A stretch of DNA of 64,000 nt from Streptomyces paradoxus (GTDB lineage: Bacteria > Actinomycetota > Actinomycetes > Streptomycetales > Streptomycetaceae): positions 1 to 64,000 of the forward strand of contig NZ_JACHGV010000010.1 in NCBI RefSeq assembly GCF_014202475.1. Direction: 5' to 3'. Of the stretch, positions 18,349-29,559 are shown one piece after another (position 1 is the stretch's first letter; every line of letters begins with the position of its first letter). The translations under genes were made by a program, and so were the position numbers. The notes below the pieces were generated by a model that saw only the letters and a program-made list of their open reading frames with translations, was not told where the DNA came from and did not search any database.

Positions 18349-19613
18349 CGTGACTTCTCCCTCGGCCGGTTCATGACCACCGCGGACTGGAAGCCGCCGA
18401 ATCCGCTGCCCACCGAGAGCACACTGTCGAGGCTGCGCTCACGGGCCACGCGGGGGACGTAGTCCAGGTCGCACTCGGGGTCCGGGGTCTCGTAGTTCGC
18501 GGTCGGCGGTACCACCTGGTGGGTCAGGGCCAGCACACAGGCGACGAGTTCGATCGCTCCGATGGCGCCCAGGGAGTGGCCCACCATGGACTTGATGGAA
18601 CTCATGGGGGTTTCGTAGGCGTGCGGTCCCAGGACCCGCTTGACCGCGGCGGTCTCGTGGCGGTCGTTCTGCTTGGTGCCCGAGCCGTGCGCGTTGACGT
18701 AGTCGATCGCGGTGGGGTCGAGCCGCGCGTGGTCGAGGGCGTCCTCGATGGCACGGGCCATCTCCACGCCCTCGCTGGTGAGGCCGGTCATGTGGTAGGC
18801 GTTGCCGAAGGTGGCGTAGCCGCCGAGCTCGCAGTACACGCGCGCGCCGCGGGCCCTGGCGTGTTCGAGCTCCTCCAGGACGAGTACGGCGCCGCCCTCG
18901 CCCATGACGAACCCGTCGCGGTCGGCGTCGAAGGGACGCGAGGCGTGAGCCGGGTCGTCGTTGTTCGAGGAGGTGGCCTTGATGGCGTCGAAGCAGGCCA
19001 TGGTGATCGGGGAGATCGGCGAGTCCGAGGCACCGGCTATGCAGATGTCGGCCCGGCCCTCCTCCACGGTGTGGAAGGCGTAGCCGACCGCGTCGAGCCC
19101 GGAGGTGCAGCCCGTGGACACGGTCTGCACCGGGCCGCGCGCCCCGAACCGCTCCGCCACCGTCGAGGCGAGCGTGCCGGGCGTGAACGCGCGGTGCAGG
19201 TCGGGGCCGGCTTCCCGGTGGTCCACGTCCCAGCGCTGCCCGCCGTGGCTGACCAGGACGTAGTCGTGCTCCAGCCGGGTGGTGCCGCCGACCGCGGTGC
19301 CGAGCGAGACGCCGACCCGCCAGGGGTCCTCGGCGGCCAGGTCGAGACCGGCGTCCCGCACCGCTTCGTCGCCCGCCACCATGGCGAACTGGATGTAACG
19401 GTCGCTGCGTTCCACCTCCCGCGCGTCCAGGCCGTGGGCCGCGGGGTCGAAGTCGCACTCGGCGGCGATCCGCGACCGCAGACCGGACGGGTCGAAGAAC
19501 GTGATGGCCCGTGTCGCGGTGCGCCCGGCCGCCAGGAGATCCCAGAACGCCGGTACGCCTATGCCTCCGGGAGCGACGATACCTATGCCGGTGACCGCCA
19601 CTCGCCGCGTCAT
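18345..19613 (-). CDS. Type II PKS ketosynthase KS-alpha (WhiE ORFIII-like)
   Basis: A 422-residue ketosynthase that condenses malonyl units on the ACP. Start MTRRVAVTGIGIVAPGGIG. The nucleophile is Cys169 in STGCTSGLDAVGYAF. The two catalytic His motifs are present as VNAHGSGTKQNDRHET and SMVGHSLGAIGA. The ATG at 19613 overlaps the cupin stop (ATGA), and its own stop overlaps the CLF start, giving a tightly coupled cupin-KS-CLF unit. Length and motifs are those of a minimal PKS. Confidence 0.96.
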   Translation of the reverse strand: MTRRVAVTGIGIVAPGGIGVPAFWDLLAAGRTATRAITFFDPSGLRSRIAAECDFDPAAHGLDAREVERSDRYIQFAMVAGDEAVRDAGLDLAAEDPWRVGVSLGTAVGGTTRLEHDYVLVSHGGQRWDVDHREAGPDLHRAFTPGTLASTVAERFGARGPVQTVSTGCTSGLDAVGYAFHTVEEGRADICIAGASDSPISPITMACFDAIKATSSNNDDPAHASRPFDADRDGFVMGEGGAVLVLEELEHARARGARVYCELGGYATFGNAYHMTGLTSEGVEMARAIEDALDHARLDPTAIDYVNAHGSGTKQNDRHETAAVKRVLGPHAYETPMSSIKSMVGHSLGAIGAIELVACVLALTHQVVPPTANYETPDPECDLDYVPRVARERSLDSVLSVGSGFGGFQSAVVMNRPREKSR

Positions 19614-20053
19614 GATTGGACCTGACGTCGTTCGGCCGCCTCCGCTCCCACCACCGCGGACTCGGCGTCGGTTCCCTCGGTGTCGACGTGTCCCAGTGGC
19701 GGACTCGGCGCCAGGGGACCGAGGTGGAAGACCAGCCGGGCCTCCACGTCGCCGACGTTGCGGAAGCGGTGGCGCACGTTGACGGGGATCAGCAGCCCCT
19801 GCTCGGGCCGGAGCGGGTGCGGCTCCCCGTCCAGGTCCACCTCGAGCTGCCCGCACACCACGTACACGAACTCCTCGGAGTACGGGTGGTAGTGCTCACC
19901 GATGCGGTCACCGGGGTCGATGAGCGCCACGCCCATGAATCCACTGGTGGCGCCCACCGCGGCCGGAGTGAGCATGGCGCGCAGGTCACCGCCTCGCCGG
20001 CGGTTGGGCTCGACGTCGCTCAGGCTCACGATGTTGGGACGAGATGTGATCAC
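19610..20053 (-). CDS. Cupin-domain protein (WhiE ORFII-like)
   Basis: A 147-residue single-domain cupin. The metal-binding motifs are visible as GEHYHPYSEEFVYVVCGQLEV (about residues 45-66) and PVNVRHRFRNVG (about 90-101). GTG at 20053 follows GGAGGAA, and the protein begins VITSRPNIVSLSDVEPNRRRGGDLRAML, as in the cupins that precede KS genes in spore-pigment clusters. It probably acts on the nascent polyketide, but the reaction is not established. The C-terminal 25 residues are polar and poorly structured. Confidence 0.9.
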   Translation of the reverse strand: MITSRPNIVSLSDVEPNRRRGGDLRAMLTPAAVGATSGFMGVALIDPGDRIGEHYHPYSEEFVYVVCGQLEVDLDGEPHPLRPEQGLLIPVNVRHRFRNVGDVEARLVFHLGPLAPSPPLGHVDTEGTDAESAVVGAEAAERRQVQS

Positions 20054-20121
20054 GCGTTCCTCCGTTGAGGTGCTGCACCACCGCGGGAGAGGCGGCATCG
20101 CCTCTCCCGCCGGACGGTGAA

Positions 20122-21279
20122 TCAGGCGTCGGACGACCGGCGGTCGGTGACGAGATCCATGCGCGCCAGTTCGAGCAGGCGCGCGAGGCTGCCGTCCTTC
20201 GACGCGGGCACGTCCATGCCCGCGGCGTCGTCCAGGAGCGTCGTCAGCTCGGTCACCTGCGCCGAGTCGGACAGACCGAGTACGTGGCCGGGGTCGGCCT
20301 CCTCGATCCCGCCGTGCACGTCGATCAGCCGTACGACGACGTCGTCGCGCTGGAAGATCGTGCTGCGCAGGACCGGGCTGCGCGGGTCGTCCGCGGCCGC
20401 CTCGTCCCGGTGGGCCAGGAGCTCGGCGAGCTGCATCCCGCGTTCCGGCCGCGCCGGGTAGTACAGGGCGTACCGCTCGGCCCGCGGCTCCTGCCGCCCC
20501 GCCGTCACGTGGTGGACGGCCGGCAGCGCGGCCCTGGTGAAGAAGACCCGGGCGGATTCGGGGTCGCCCAGGTCCCGGGCCTGCTCCAGATGGGGGTTGA
20601 TGGCTTCCTCGACGGCCCGCACCTCGGGCTGCCGGGCGACGTGGCGCAGCGCGGCCAGCAGGTCGCCCCGCACCTCGACGGCCCGCACCACCCGGTTGCC
20701 GTGCATGAACAGGGAGGTGCGGCACAGCCGGGTGGTGTCGTCGACCTTCGGCTCGGGTGACTCGTAGTCGGCGAGGATCTTGGCGACGATCTCCTCGCTG
20801 CCCGGCTTCACGGTGAACGTGAGCGCGTGCCGGATCACACCGTCACCGATCCGGGGCGCCGTCTGGAGGCGGCGCCCCGCCTGGTCGGCGCCCTTCGCCG
20901 GTCCGCCGGTCTCGCGGACGACGTGGAAGCGCAGCGACCGTGTGTCGCGCACGCAGCTGTGCAGCGGCTCCACCATCCGCACGTGCTCCTCGCTGTTGAC
21001 CCAGGCGAGGAACGGCGGGGCGCTCTCCCACTCACTGGTGATGAGCCACTGGGAGGGGTTCTCGATCGACTGGCACAGCTGGTCGCTGACGTGCCCGGGG
21101 ACGGACGCGACCTGGTTGCACAACTGTTCGTAGGCTTCGAGGAACTCCTGCTGGGCCCCGTCGTGGACGTCGACCAGGAGGACGACTCGGAGCCGGGAAC
21201 CGTCGAACACGGACTGGGAGACATGGTGCGAGGCCTGTCGCGCCCGCGAACCTGCCCCCCGTTCGGACGTGGTGGTCAT
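20122..21279 (-). CDS. SchA/CurD-type protein (WhiE ORFI-like)
   Basis: A 385-residue protein with two alpha/beta-barrel halves. The N-terminal half (about 30-125: RLRVVLLVDVHDGAQQEFLEAYEQLCNQVASVPGHVS, then SQWLITSEWES) looks like an antibiotic-biosynthesis monooxygenase domain. The C-terminal half (about 150-370: HALTFTVKPGSEEIVAKIL, RTSLFMHGNRVVRAVEV, RYALYYPARPERG) matches the SchA/CurD family of spore-pigment clusters. ATG at 21279 has AAGGAG upstream. The precise reaction is unknown; oxidation or ring-closure assistance is plausible. It lies 68 bp upstream of the cupin gene and 282 bp downstream of the monooxygenase, so it may have its own promoter. Confidence 0.88.
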   Translation of the reverse strand: MTTTSERGAGSRARQASHHVSQSVFDGSRLRVVLLVDVHDGAQQEFLEAYEQLCNQVASVPGHVSDQLCQSIENPSQWLITSEWESAPPFLAWVNSEEHVRMVEPLHSCVRDTRSLRFHVVRETGGPAKGADQAGRRLQTAPRIGDGVIRHALTFTVKPGSEEIVAKILADYESPEPKVDDTTRLCRTSLFMHGNRVVRAVEVRGDLLAALRHVARQPEVRAVEEAINPHLEQARDLGDPESARVFFTRAALPAVHHVTAGRQEPRAERYALYYPARPERGMQLAELLAHRDEAAADDPRSPVLRSTIFQRDDVVVRLIDVHGGIEEADPGHVLGLSDSAQVTELTTLLDDAAGMDVPASKDGSLARLLELARMDLVTDRRSSDA

Positions 21280-21561
21280 CCTGCGCACATCTCCTTCGCG
21301 GCGGGGATCGTGAACGCCGGCCGCAGGGATGCGACGTCGGCGTTCCTCGATCCTGTGGCCGTCCCCGCACATCGCGCGACTCGGACGGCGTCCGCGGGTG
21401 ACCGGCACGGGTGGCCGCCGGACGGGACGGGTCAGGACAACCGGGCCGTCCGCGCGGTCACCGGCCTGCCGGTCGCGGTACCCCGTCCGGGTGATGAGCG
21501 CGTGTTCCGCCCGCTCCTCAGCACCCGCCGGGGCACTCGCCGGTTCCAGGCTCGCGAGGAT

Positions 21562-23217
21562 TCAGCCGACGGCCAGCCCGGTCCGCAGGACCTCGCGCAG
21601 CACCCCTTCGGCATCGGGGGCCGGACCCGGCGACCGCCAGGCGACGAACCCGTCGGGCCGGACGAGCACGGCGCCCCCGGGCCCCGTGCCGTGACGCTCC
21701 GCCCAGTCGGCGGCGTCCTCCGGCACCAGGTCGGCCAGGGGGCCGGTGCCCACCCGGTACGACTCGAGCGGGAGGGACAGCTCGTCGGCGAGGCGGACCG
21801 CGGCCTCGTGCCACGCGTTCGGCTCGGCGGCGTCACTGAGCAGCACCAGGGACCGCTCGTAGAGGTCGAGCGTCGACATCCGTTCGTCCCCGCGACGCAC
21901 CCACAGGTGCGGGGCCCTGCTGCCGGGGCCAGCGGTCAGGTCGAGGCTCTCGGGTACCACGGGGGCCGCGGGATCGGCGCCGACGACAGCGCCCTGCGGG
22001 TAGCGGTACCCGAGGGCCACGTTGAGGATGCCGCGCTGGGGGCCGCCGCCCGCTCCGGCCGGCGGGGCGAATCCCGGATGGCTGTGCTCGGCCGACCGGG
22101 CCGCGGCACGCGCGCTGGTGGCCTCGGCCACGGGACGGCGCTCGGCGTCGTAGGTGTCCAGCAGGCGCTCCCCGGCCCAGCCGTCGAGCACAGCGGCGAG
22201 CTTCCAGGCGAGGTTGTGCGCGTCCTGGATGCCGGTGTTGGAGCCGAAGGCCCCGGTGGGAGACATCTCATGCGCAGAGTCACCGGCCAGGAACACGCGT
22301 CCGGACCGGTAGCTGCGGGCGACCCGCTGAGCGGCGTGCCACGGCGCCTTGCCGGTGATCTCCACGTCGAGGTCGGCGACCCCGACCGCCCGGCGGATGT
22401 GCTCGATGCACCGCTCGTCCGTGAATTCCTCCAGGGTCTGGCCGTGTTCGGGGTGCCAGGGAGCGTGGAAGACCCAGTTCTCGCGGTTGTCCACCGGCAG
22501 CAGGGCGCCGTCGGCTTCCGGGTTCGTCAGGTAGCAGACGATGAAGTGGCGCTCGCCCACGACATCGGCGAGGCGGCGGGAGCGGAAGGTGAGGCTGACG
22601 TTGTGGAACAGGTCGCCGGGTCCGCTCTGGGCGATCCCGAGCTGCTCACGCACGGGGCTGCGCGGACCGTCCGCGGCGACGAGGTAGTCCGCGCGGATGG
22701 TGGTGTGCTCACCCGTCTCGCGGCTCTTGACCACGGCGGTCACACCGGTGTCTCCGGCGTCGAACGACATCAGCTCGGTGGAGAAGCGCAGGTCTCCTCC
22801 GTGCCCGCGGGCGTGGTCGAGCAGGACCGGTTCGAGGTCGTTCTGGCTGCACAGGCACCAGGCGCTGGGGCTGAAGCGGGCCAGGCCGCCCCCCGGGTCG
22901 ATGTCCTTGAACAGCCACTCGCCCGCGTCGCCGACCAGCGTAGGCGTTTGGAGGATGCCATGATTGACGGCCAGGGTGGCGGCCGCCTCCTTGATCGCCG
23001 TCTCGGCACCCGCGACCCGGAACAGTTCCATCGTGCGGACGTTGTTGCCACGGCCTCGCGGGTGAATGGAGGTGCCCGCGTGGCGCTCCACCAGCACGTG
23101 CGGCACGCCCAGCCGTCCCAGGAACAGCGAGGTCGACAGGCCGACCAGGGAGCCGCCGACGATGAGGACCGGGACGCTGATGGTGTGCGGATCCGTCTGT
23201 CCGCCTCGTTCGTTCAT
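21562..23217 (-). CDS. FAD-dependent aromatic monooxygenase (WhiE ORFVIII-like)
   Basis: A 551-residue class A flavoprotein hydroxylase. The dinucleotide-binding motif is VLIVGGSLVGLSTSLFLGRLG near residue 17. The second flavin motif is GRVFLAGDSAHEMSPTGAFGSNTGIQDAHNLAWKLA near 300. A thioredoxin-like C-terminal domain (about 430-551) is typical of the MhpA/PgaE class. Start ATG 23217 follows GGAGG; an upstream in-frame ATG adds non-conserved residues. In S. coelicolor, as I recall, whiE ORFVIII is divergent from the rest; here the homologue is upstream and on the same strand. Confidence 0.92.
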   Translation of the reverse strand: MNERGGQTDPHTISVPVLIVGGSLVGLSTSLFLGRLGVPHVLVERHAGTSIHPRGRGNNVRTMELFRVAGAETAIKEAAATLAVNHGILQTPTLVGDAGEWLFKDIDPGGGLARFSPSAWCLCSQNDLEPVLLDHARGHGGDLRFSTELMSFDAGDTGVTAVVKSRETGEHTTIRADYLVAADGPRSPVREQLGIAQSGPGDLFHNVSLTFRSRRLADVVGERHFIVCYLTNPEADGALLPVDNRENWVFHAPWHPEHGQTLEEFTDERCIEHIRRAVGVADLDVEITGKAPWHAAQRVARSYRSGRVFLAGDSAHEMSPTGAFGSNTGIQDAHNLAWKLAAVLDGWAGERLLDTYDAERRPVAEATSARAAARSAEHSHPGFAPPAGAGGGPQRGILNVALGYRYPQGAVVGADPAAPVVPESLDLTAGPGSRAPHLWVRRGDERMSTLDLYERSLVLLSDAAEPNAWHEAAVRLADELSLPLESYRVGTGPLADLVPEDAADWAERHGTGPGGAVLVRPDGFVAWRSPGPAPDAEGVLREVLRTGLAVG

Positions 23218-23363
23218 CACTCTCGCCTCCAGCGCGTCGATGCCGCCGACCCGGCCGGATGCGGCGGCGATCCTCATGCATGCCCCGGGAAGGTGACAGT
23301 GGCTCAGGCTTCACCCGCCTGCTGCGTGCTGCCCGTCCGCGCCCGCCGGCCGCCCCACCGGGG

Positions 23364-25613
<2,250 letters not shown>

Positions 25614-25799
25614 CTGTCAGCCTCCCGCGGCTCGTGGGACGACGGGGGACAGAGGGGTGCGGCCCTGTCTGCGGCCCGGGCCGCGGCTCCCCTGCGCGTC
25701 GTCCTCCCCACTGTTCTGCCCAGAGCGTGGGTCGCACTCACGTTTCCCCGGGGGCGGGCATGGTCGTTTCCGGGGACATGGCCGGTCGTTGGGCACCTC

Positions 25800-27044
25800 G
25801 TGAGGCACGTACAAGGGCGCGCGCGGCGCGCGAGGGCCGCGCTGGCCGCCGTAGTGACATGGGCAGGGCTCCTCGCCGGGGCCACCGGCTGTACCTCGGA
25901 CGACGTGGGCGGGATCGCCGGGGTGTTCGGCGCGCCCCCGGCGCCCGAGGACGTCATCAAGGTCTCGCCCGGCGACGGCAGCAGGGGAGTGCGCCCCGGC
26001 GAGCGGCTGCGGGTGCGCGTGCCCGACGGCCGGCTGGAGAAGGTGAATGTCGTCAGGTCGCAGGACGCACAGGAGTCCCCGGTGCCCGGCCACCTCTCCG
26101 CCGACGGCCTGACCTGGGAACCCGACGAGCCGCGGCTCGCGCTCGCCGCCAAGTACACGGTCGACGCGGTGGCCGTGGACGGCGACGGACGCCGCTCGGC
26201 CCGGCGCACCACCTTCACCACCTACGTCCCCGAGGAGCGCTTCATCGGCTACGTCGCCCCGGAGAACCGCGCCACGGTCGGCACCGGCATGATCGTCTCC
26301 CTGGAGTTCAACCGGCAGATCGCGAACCGCGCCGCCGTCGAACGCGCGGTACGCGTCACCGCCCGCCCGGCCGTCGAGATCCGCCCGCACTGGTTCGGCA
26401 GGACACGCCTCGACTTCCGCCCCGAGGACTACTGGAAACCCGGCACCCAGGTCACCGTCGCCCTGCGCCTGCGCGACGTCGAGGGGTTGCCCGGCGTCTA
26501 CGGCCTGCAGCACAAGACGTTCTCCTTCACCGTCGGCCGCAGCCAGGTCTCCGTGGTCGACGCCGCCGCCCACTCCATGGAGGTCCGGCGCGACGGCGAG
26601 CCCCTCGCCACCGTCCCGGTCACGACCGGCGCCCCGAGGACGACCACCTACAACGGCAAGATGGTGGTGACCGAGATGCTCGACGTGACCCGGATGAACG
26701 GCGCCACGGTCGGCTTCAAGAAGCGCGACGGCAAGGGCGAGTACGACATCCCGGACGTTCCGCACGCCATGCGCCTGACCGACTCCGGCACCTTCCTGCA
26801 CGGCAACTACTGGGCGCACCACACCGTCTTCGGCCGCACCAACATCAGTCACGGCTGCATCGGGCTGCGCGATGTGAAGGGCGGCGGCTCGGACACCCCG
26901 GCCGGCTGGTTCTTCGACCGCAGCCTCATCGGGGACGTCGTCGAAGTCGTCAACAGCAATGACAAAAAGGTTGCTCCCGACAATGGGCTCGGAGGATGGA
27001 ATATGGACTGGAACGCATGGAAGGCGGGCAGTGCCGTGAAGTAG
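25800..27044 (+). CDS. L,D-transpeptidase lipoprotein, copy 1
   Basis: A 414-residue predicted lipoprotein making 3-3 peptidoglycan crosslinks. The signal ends LLAGATGC with Cys31 as lipidation site. Two Ig-like domains follow (about 50-250), then the YkuD catalytic domain with HGNYWAHHTVFG and ISHGCIGLRDVKGG carrying the nucleophilic Cys. The C-terminus is GGWNMDWNAWKAGSAVK. GTG at 25800 is the nearest start giving a lipoprotein signal; no clear ribosome site precedes it, so the start is the weak point of this call. It is followed 159 bp later by a paralogue. Confidence 0.9.
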   Translation: MRHVQGRARRARAALAAVVTWAGLLAGATGCTSDDVGGIAGVFGAPPAPEDVIKVSPGDGSRGVRPGERLRVRVPDGRLEKVNVVRSQDAQESPVPGHLSADGLTWEPDEPRLALAAKYTVDAVAVDGDGRRSARRTTFTTYVPEERFIGYVAPENRATVGTGMIVSLEFNRQIANRAAVERAVRVTARPAVEIRPHWFGRTRLDFRPEDYWKPGTQVTVALRLRDVEGLPGVYGLQHKTFSFTVGRSQVSVVDAAAHSMEVRRDGEPLATVPVTTGAPRTTTYNGKMVVTEMLDVTRMNGATVGFKKRDGKGEYDIPDVPHAMRLTDSGTFLHGNYWAHHTVFGRTNISHGCIGLRDVKGGGSDTPAGWFFDRSLIGDVVEVVNSNDKKVAPDNGLGGWNMDWNAWKAGSAVK

Positions 27045-27203
27045 CCGGACAGGGGGACGGGTTGACCCGGCGCTCCGTTGGGACCGAACAGTGACAATCG
27101 CGGGCCTCCGGCGCCGTCCGGCCTGTGGTTACTATTCGCCGACGCGCGGGGGACGCGCGGGTGCGCGTGCGGGCCTGACCAGGCCCGGGGAGGGGAGAAC
27201 CAC

Positions 27204-28436
27204 TTGAACGGGCGACCGATATCGGGGGCGTCGGTTGGGCGCAGGAACGGAGTGCTCGCGCTGATACTCGGCGCGCTGCTGTTCGCCGTCACGGCGTGCG
27301 GCGGCGGGGGCACCGGCTCCGGTTCCGGCGGGAGCGACAGCAAGGGGAGGGACTCGGACGCCGCGCAGAGCAAGCAGTCCGAGGCGGTCGTCAGCATCAC
27401 CCCCGAGGACGGAGCCAAGTCCGTCGACACGAGCGGTGCGCTGAAGGTCACCGCCGCCAAGGGGAAGCTGACCGAGGTCGAGGTCAAGGACGCCGAGGGC
27501 AACAAGGTCGAGGGCGAGATATCCGGCGACGGCACCGGCTGGACGCCGTCCACCCACCTGGCCGGTGCCACCAAGTACACGGTCCACGCGGTCGCCAAGG
27601 ACTCCGAGGGCCGCACGGCCGCGGAGGACGCCGGCTTCACCACGCTGACCCCGAAGAACACCTTCATCGGCACCTTCACCCCCGAGGACGGCTCCAAGGT
27701 CGGCGTCGGGATGCCGTTCTCCATCCGCTTCTCGCGGGGCATCACCCACCCGGAGGACGTCGAGAAGGCCATCCGCATCAAGACGGAGCCGGCCGTCGAC
27801 GTCGAGGGCCACTGGTTCGGCAACGACCGCCTCGACTTCCGCCCGGAGAAGTACTGGAAGCCCGGCACCAAGGTGACCGTCGACCTGAACCTCGACGGCG
27901 TCGAAGGCCGCTCCGGCGTCTACGGCGAGCAGGACAAGAAGGTCGAGTTCACCATCGGCCGCAACCAGGTCTCGGTCGTCGACGCCAAGAAGCTCACCAT
28001 GAAGGTGATGCGCGACGGCAAGGTCATCAAGACCATCCCGGTCACGACCGGCAAGCCCGGCATGGAGACCTGGAACGGCCAGATGGTCATCAGCGAGATG
28101 CTCACGGTGACCCGGATGAACGGCGAGACCGTCGGCTACGGCGGCGAGTACGACATCAAGGACGTCCCGCACGCCGTTCGCCTGACCACCTCCGGCACGT
28201 TCCTGCACGGCAACTACTGGGCGAGCGGTGCCTTCGGCAACTACAACGCGAGCCACGGCTGCATCGGCCTGCGCGACGTGCGCGGCGGCTGGGACAAGAA
28301 GGTGGCGGCCGCGTGGTTCTTCAACCACTCGATGGTGGGCGACGTGGTGGTCGTCAAGAACTCCGAGGACCGGACCGTCGACCCGGACAACGGGCTCAAC
28401 GGCTGGAACATGTCCTGGGAGAAGTGGAAGAAGTAG
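27204..28436 (+). CDS. L,D-transpeptidase lipoprotein, copy 2
   Basis: A 410-residue lipoprotein paralogue of the preceding gene. TTG at 27204 has a strong GGGGAGGGGAG site about 7 nt upstream and gives a signal with lipobox LLFAVTAC (Cys32). A Gly/Ser-rich linker and two Ig-like domains precede the YkuD domain, with active site NASHGCIGLRDVRGG. The C-terminal LNGWNMSWEKWKK corresponds to the end of copy 1. It should crosslink peptidoglycan outside the membrane. A terminator hairpin follows. Confidence 0.93.
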   Translation: MNGRPISGASVGRRNGVLALILGALLFAVTACGGGGTGSGSGGSDSKGRDSDAAQSKQSEAVVSITPEDGAKSVDTSGALKVTAAKGKLTEVEVKDAEGNKVEGEISGDGTGWTPSTHLAGATKYTVHAVAKDSEGRTAAEDAGFTTLTPKNTFIGTFTPEDGSKVGVGMPFSIRFSRGITHPEDVEKAIRIKTEPAVDVEGHWFGNDRLDFRPEKYWKPGTKVTVDLNLDGVEGRSGVYGEQDKKVEFTIGRNQVSVVDAKKLTMKVMRDGKVIKTIPVTTGKPGMETWNGQMVISEMLTVTRMNGETVGYGGEYDIKDVPHAVRLTTSGTFLHGNYWASGAFGNYNASHGCIGLRDVRGGWDKKVAAAWFFNHSMVGDVVVVKNSEDRTVDPDNGLNGWNMSWEKWKK

Positions 28437-28455
28437 TTCTCCGCTGCTGACAAGA

Positions 28456-28487
28456 GGGCCCCGGTGTGACGGACCGCACCGGGGCCC
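28456..28487 (+). terminator. Terminator after the L,D-transpeptidases
   Basis: An 11-bp GC stem (28456-28466 with 28477-28487) with a 10-nt loop, 20 bp after the transpeptidase stop. Confidence 0.8.
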
Positions 28488-28517
28488 TACCCGTTAGCCC
28501 CCGTTAACCTGCTGCCT

Positions 28518-29285
28518 ATGACCGTCTCTCTCGAAGTCGCTGAAGGCGTCGGCACGCTCCGTCTCGACCGCCCGCCCATGAACGCGCTGGACATCGCCAC
28601 GCAGGACCGGCTGAAGGAACTCGCCGAGGAGGCCGCGCGGCGCGAGGACGTCCGGGCCGTGGTGGTCTACGGCGGCGAGAAGGTGTTCGCGGCCGGCGCG
28701 GACATCAAGGAGATGCAGGAGATGGACCACACCGCGATGGTCCTGCGCGCCCGCGCCCTGCAGGACTCCTTCACTGCGGTGGCCCGGATCCCCAAGCCGG
28801 TCGTCGCGGCCGTGACGGGCTACGCGCTGGGCGGCGGCTGCGAGCTCGCCCTGTGTGCCGACTTCCGCATCGCCGGCGAGAACGCCAAGCTCGGCCAGCC
28901 GGAGATCCTGCTCGGTCTGATCCCCGGGGCCGGCGGCACCCAGCGCCTGGCCCGCCTGGTCGGCCCCTCCAAGGCCAAGGACCTCATCTTCACGGGCCGG
29001 ATGGTGAAGGCCGAGGAGGCCCGCGAGATCGGCCTGGTGGACCGGGTCGTCCCCGCCGACGAGGTGTACACGCAGGCGCACGCCTGGGCAGCCAAGCTGG
29101 CACAGGGCCCGGCGCTCGCGCTGCGCGCCGCGAAGGAGTCGATCGACACGGGCCTGGAGACGGACATCGACACGGGCCTCGCGATGGAGCGGAACTGGTT
29201 CGCGGGTCTGTTCGCCACCGAGGACCGCGAGCGCGGGATGCGCAGCTTCGTGGCGGAGGGGCCGGGCAAGGCGAAGTTCCTGTGA
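28518..29285 (+). CDS. Enoyl-CoA hydratase/isomerase (crotonase family)
   Basis: A 255-residue crotonase. The oxyanion-hole segment is VFAAGADIKEMQEM. Both Glu positions used by true hydratases are present: GGGCELALCADFRIAGEN and GQPEILLGLIPGAGGTQRLARLVG. So it is likely an active 2-enoyl-CoA hydratase for fatty-acid or amino-acid degradation rather than a degenerate family member. ATG at 28518 lies close to the upstream terminator, suggesting its own promoter in the 30-bp gap or readthrough. Confidence 0.9.
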   Translation: MTVSLEVAEGVGTLRLDRPPMNALDIATQDRLKELAEEAARREDVRAVVVYGGEKVFAAGADIKEMQEMDHTAMVLRARALQDSFTAVARIPKPVVAAVTGYALGGGCELALCADFRIAGENAKLGQPEILLGLIPGAGGTQRLARLVGPSKAKDLIFTGRMVKAEEAREIGLVDRVVPADEVYTQAHAWAAKLAQGPALALRAAKESIDTGLETDIDTGLAMERNWFAGLFATEDRERGMRSFVAEGPGKAKFL

Positions 29286-29351
29286 ACAGCCCTGCAGGGG
29301 CTTGCAATTGACACGGTGTCTGACCCGGGGTCCCTCGATGGGGCGGTTTAT

Positions 29352-29373
29352 GGCAGCCTTAAGGCAACCTTAA
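29352..29373. promoter_or_regulatory. Two 11-bp direct repeats, possible regulator site
   Basis: Two adjacent 11-bp copies matching at 10 of 11 positions (29352-29362 and 29363-29373) lie in the 274-bp gap upstream of the ATPase gene. One-turn spacing is what tandem-binding response regulators use. The binding protein is unknown. Confidence 0.4.
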
Positions 29374-29559
29374 GCCCATCTGGTCGGGGGAGTCCGGCCC
29401 TCACTCCGGAACCGTGCCTTCCAGCAGGTCGGGAGAGCTTCGCGCGGTTTCGAAGTGCCTCCGGCATATGACATCGGACCGCCGTTCCACCGCCCGTTCA
29501 CCGGGGCGTATTCCCCGGGAACGGCCCCGTGCGGCGCTCCGGGCGGCCATGATGGGGGC

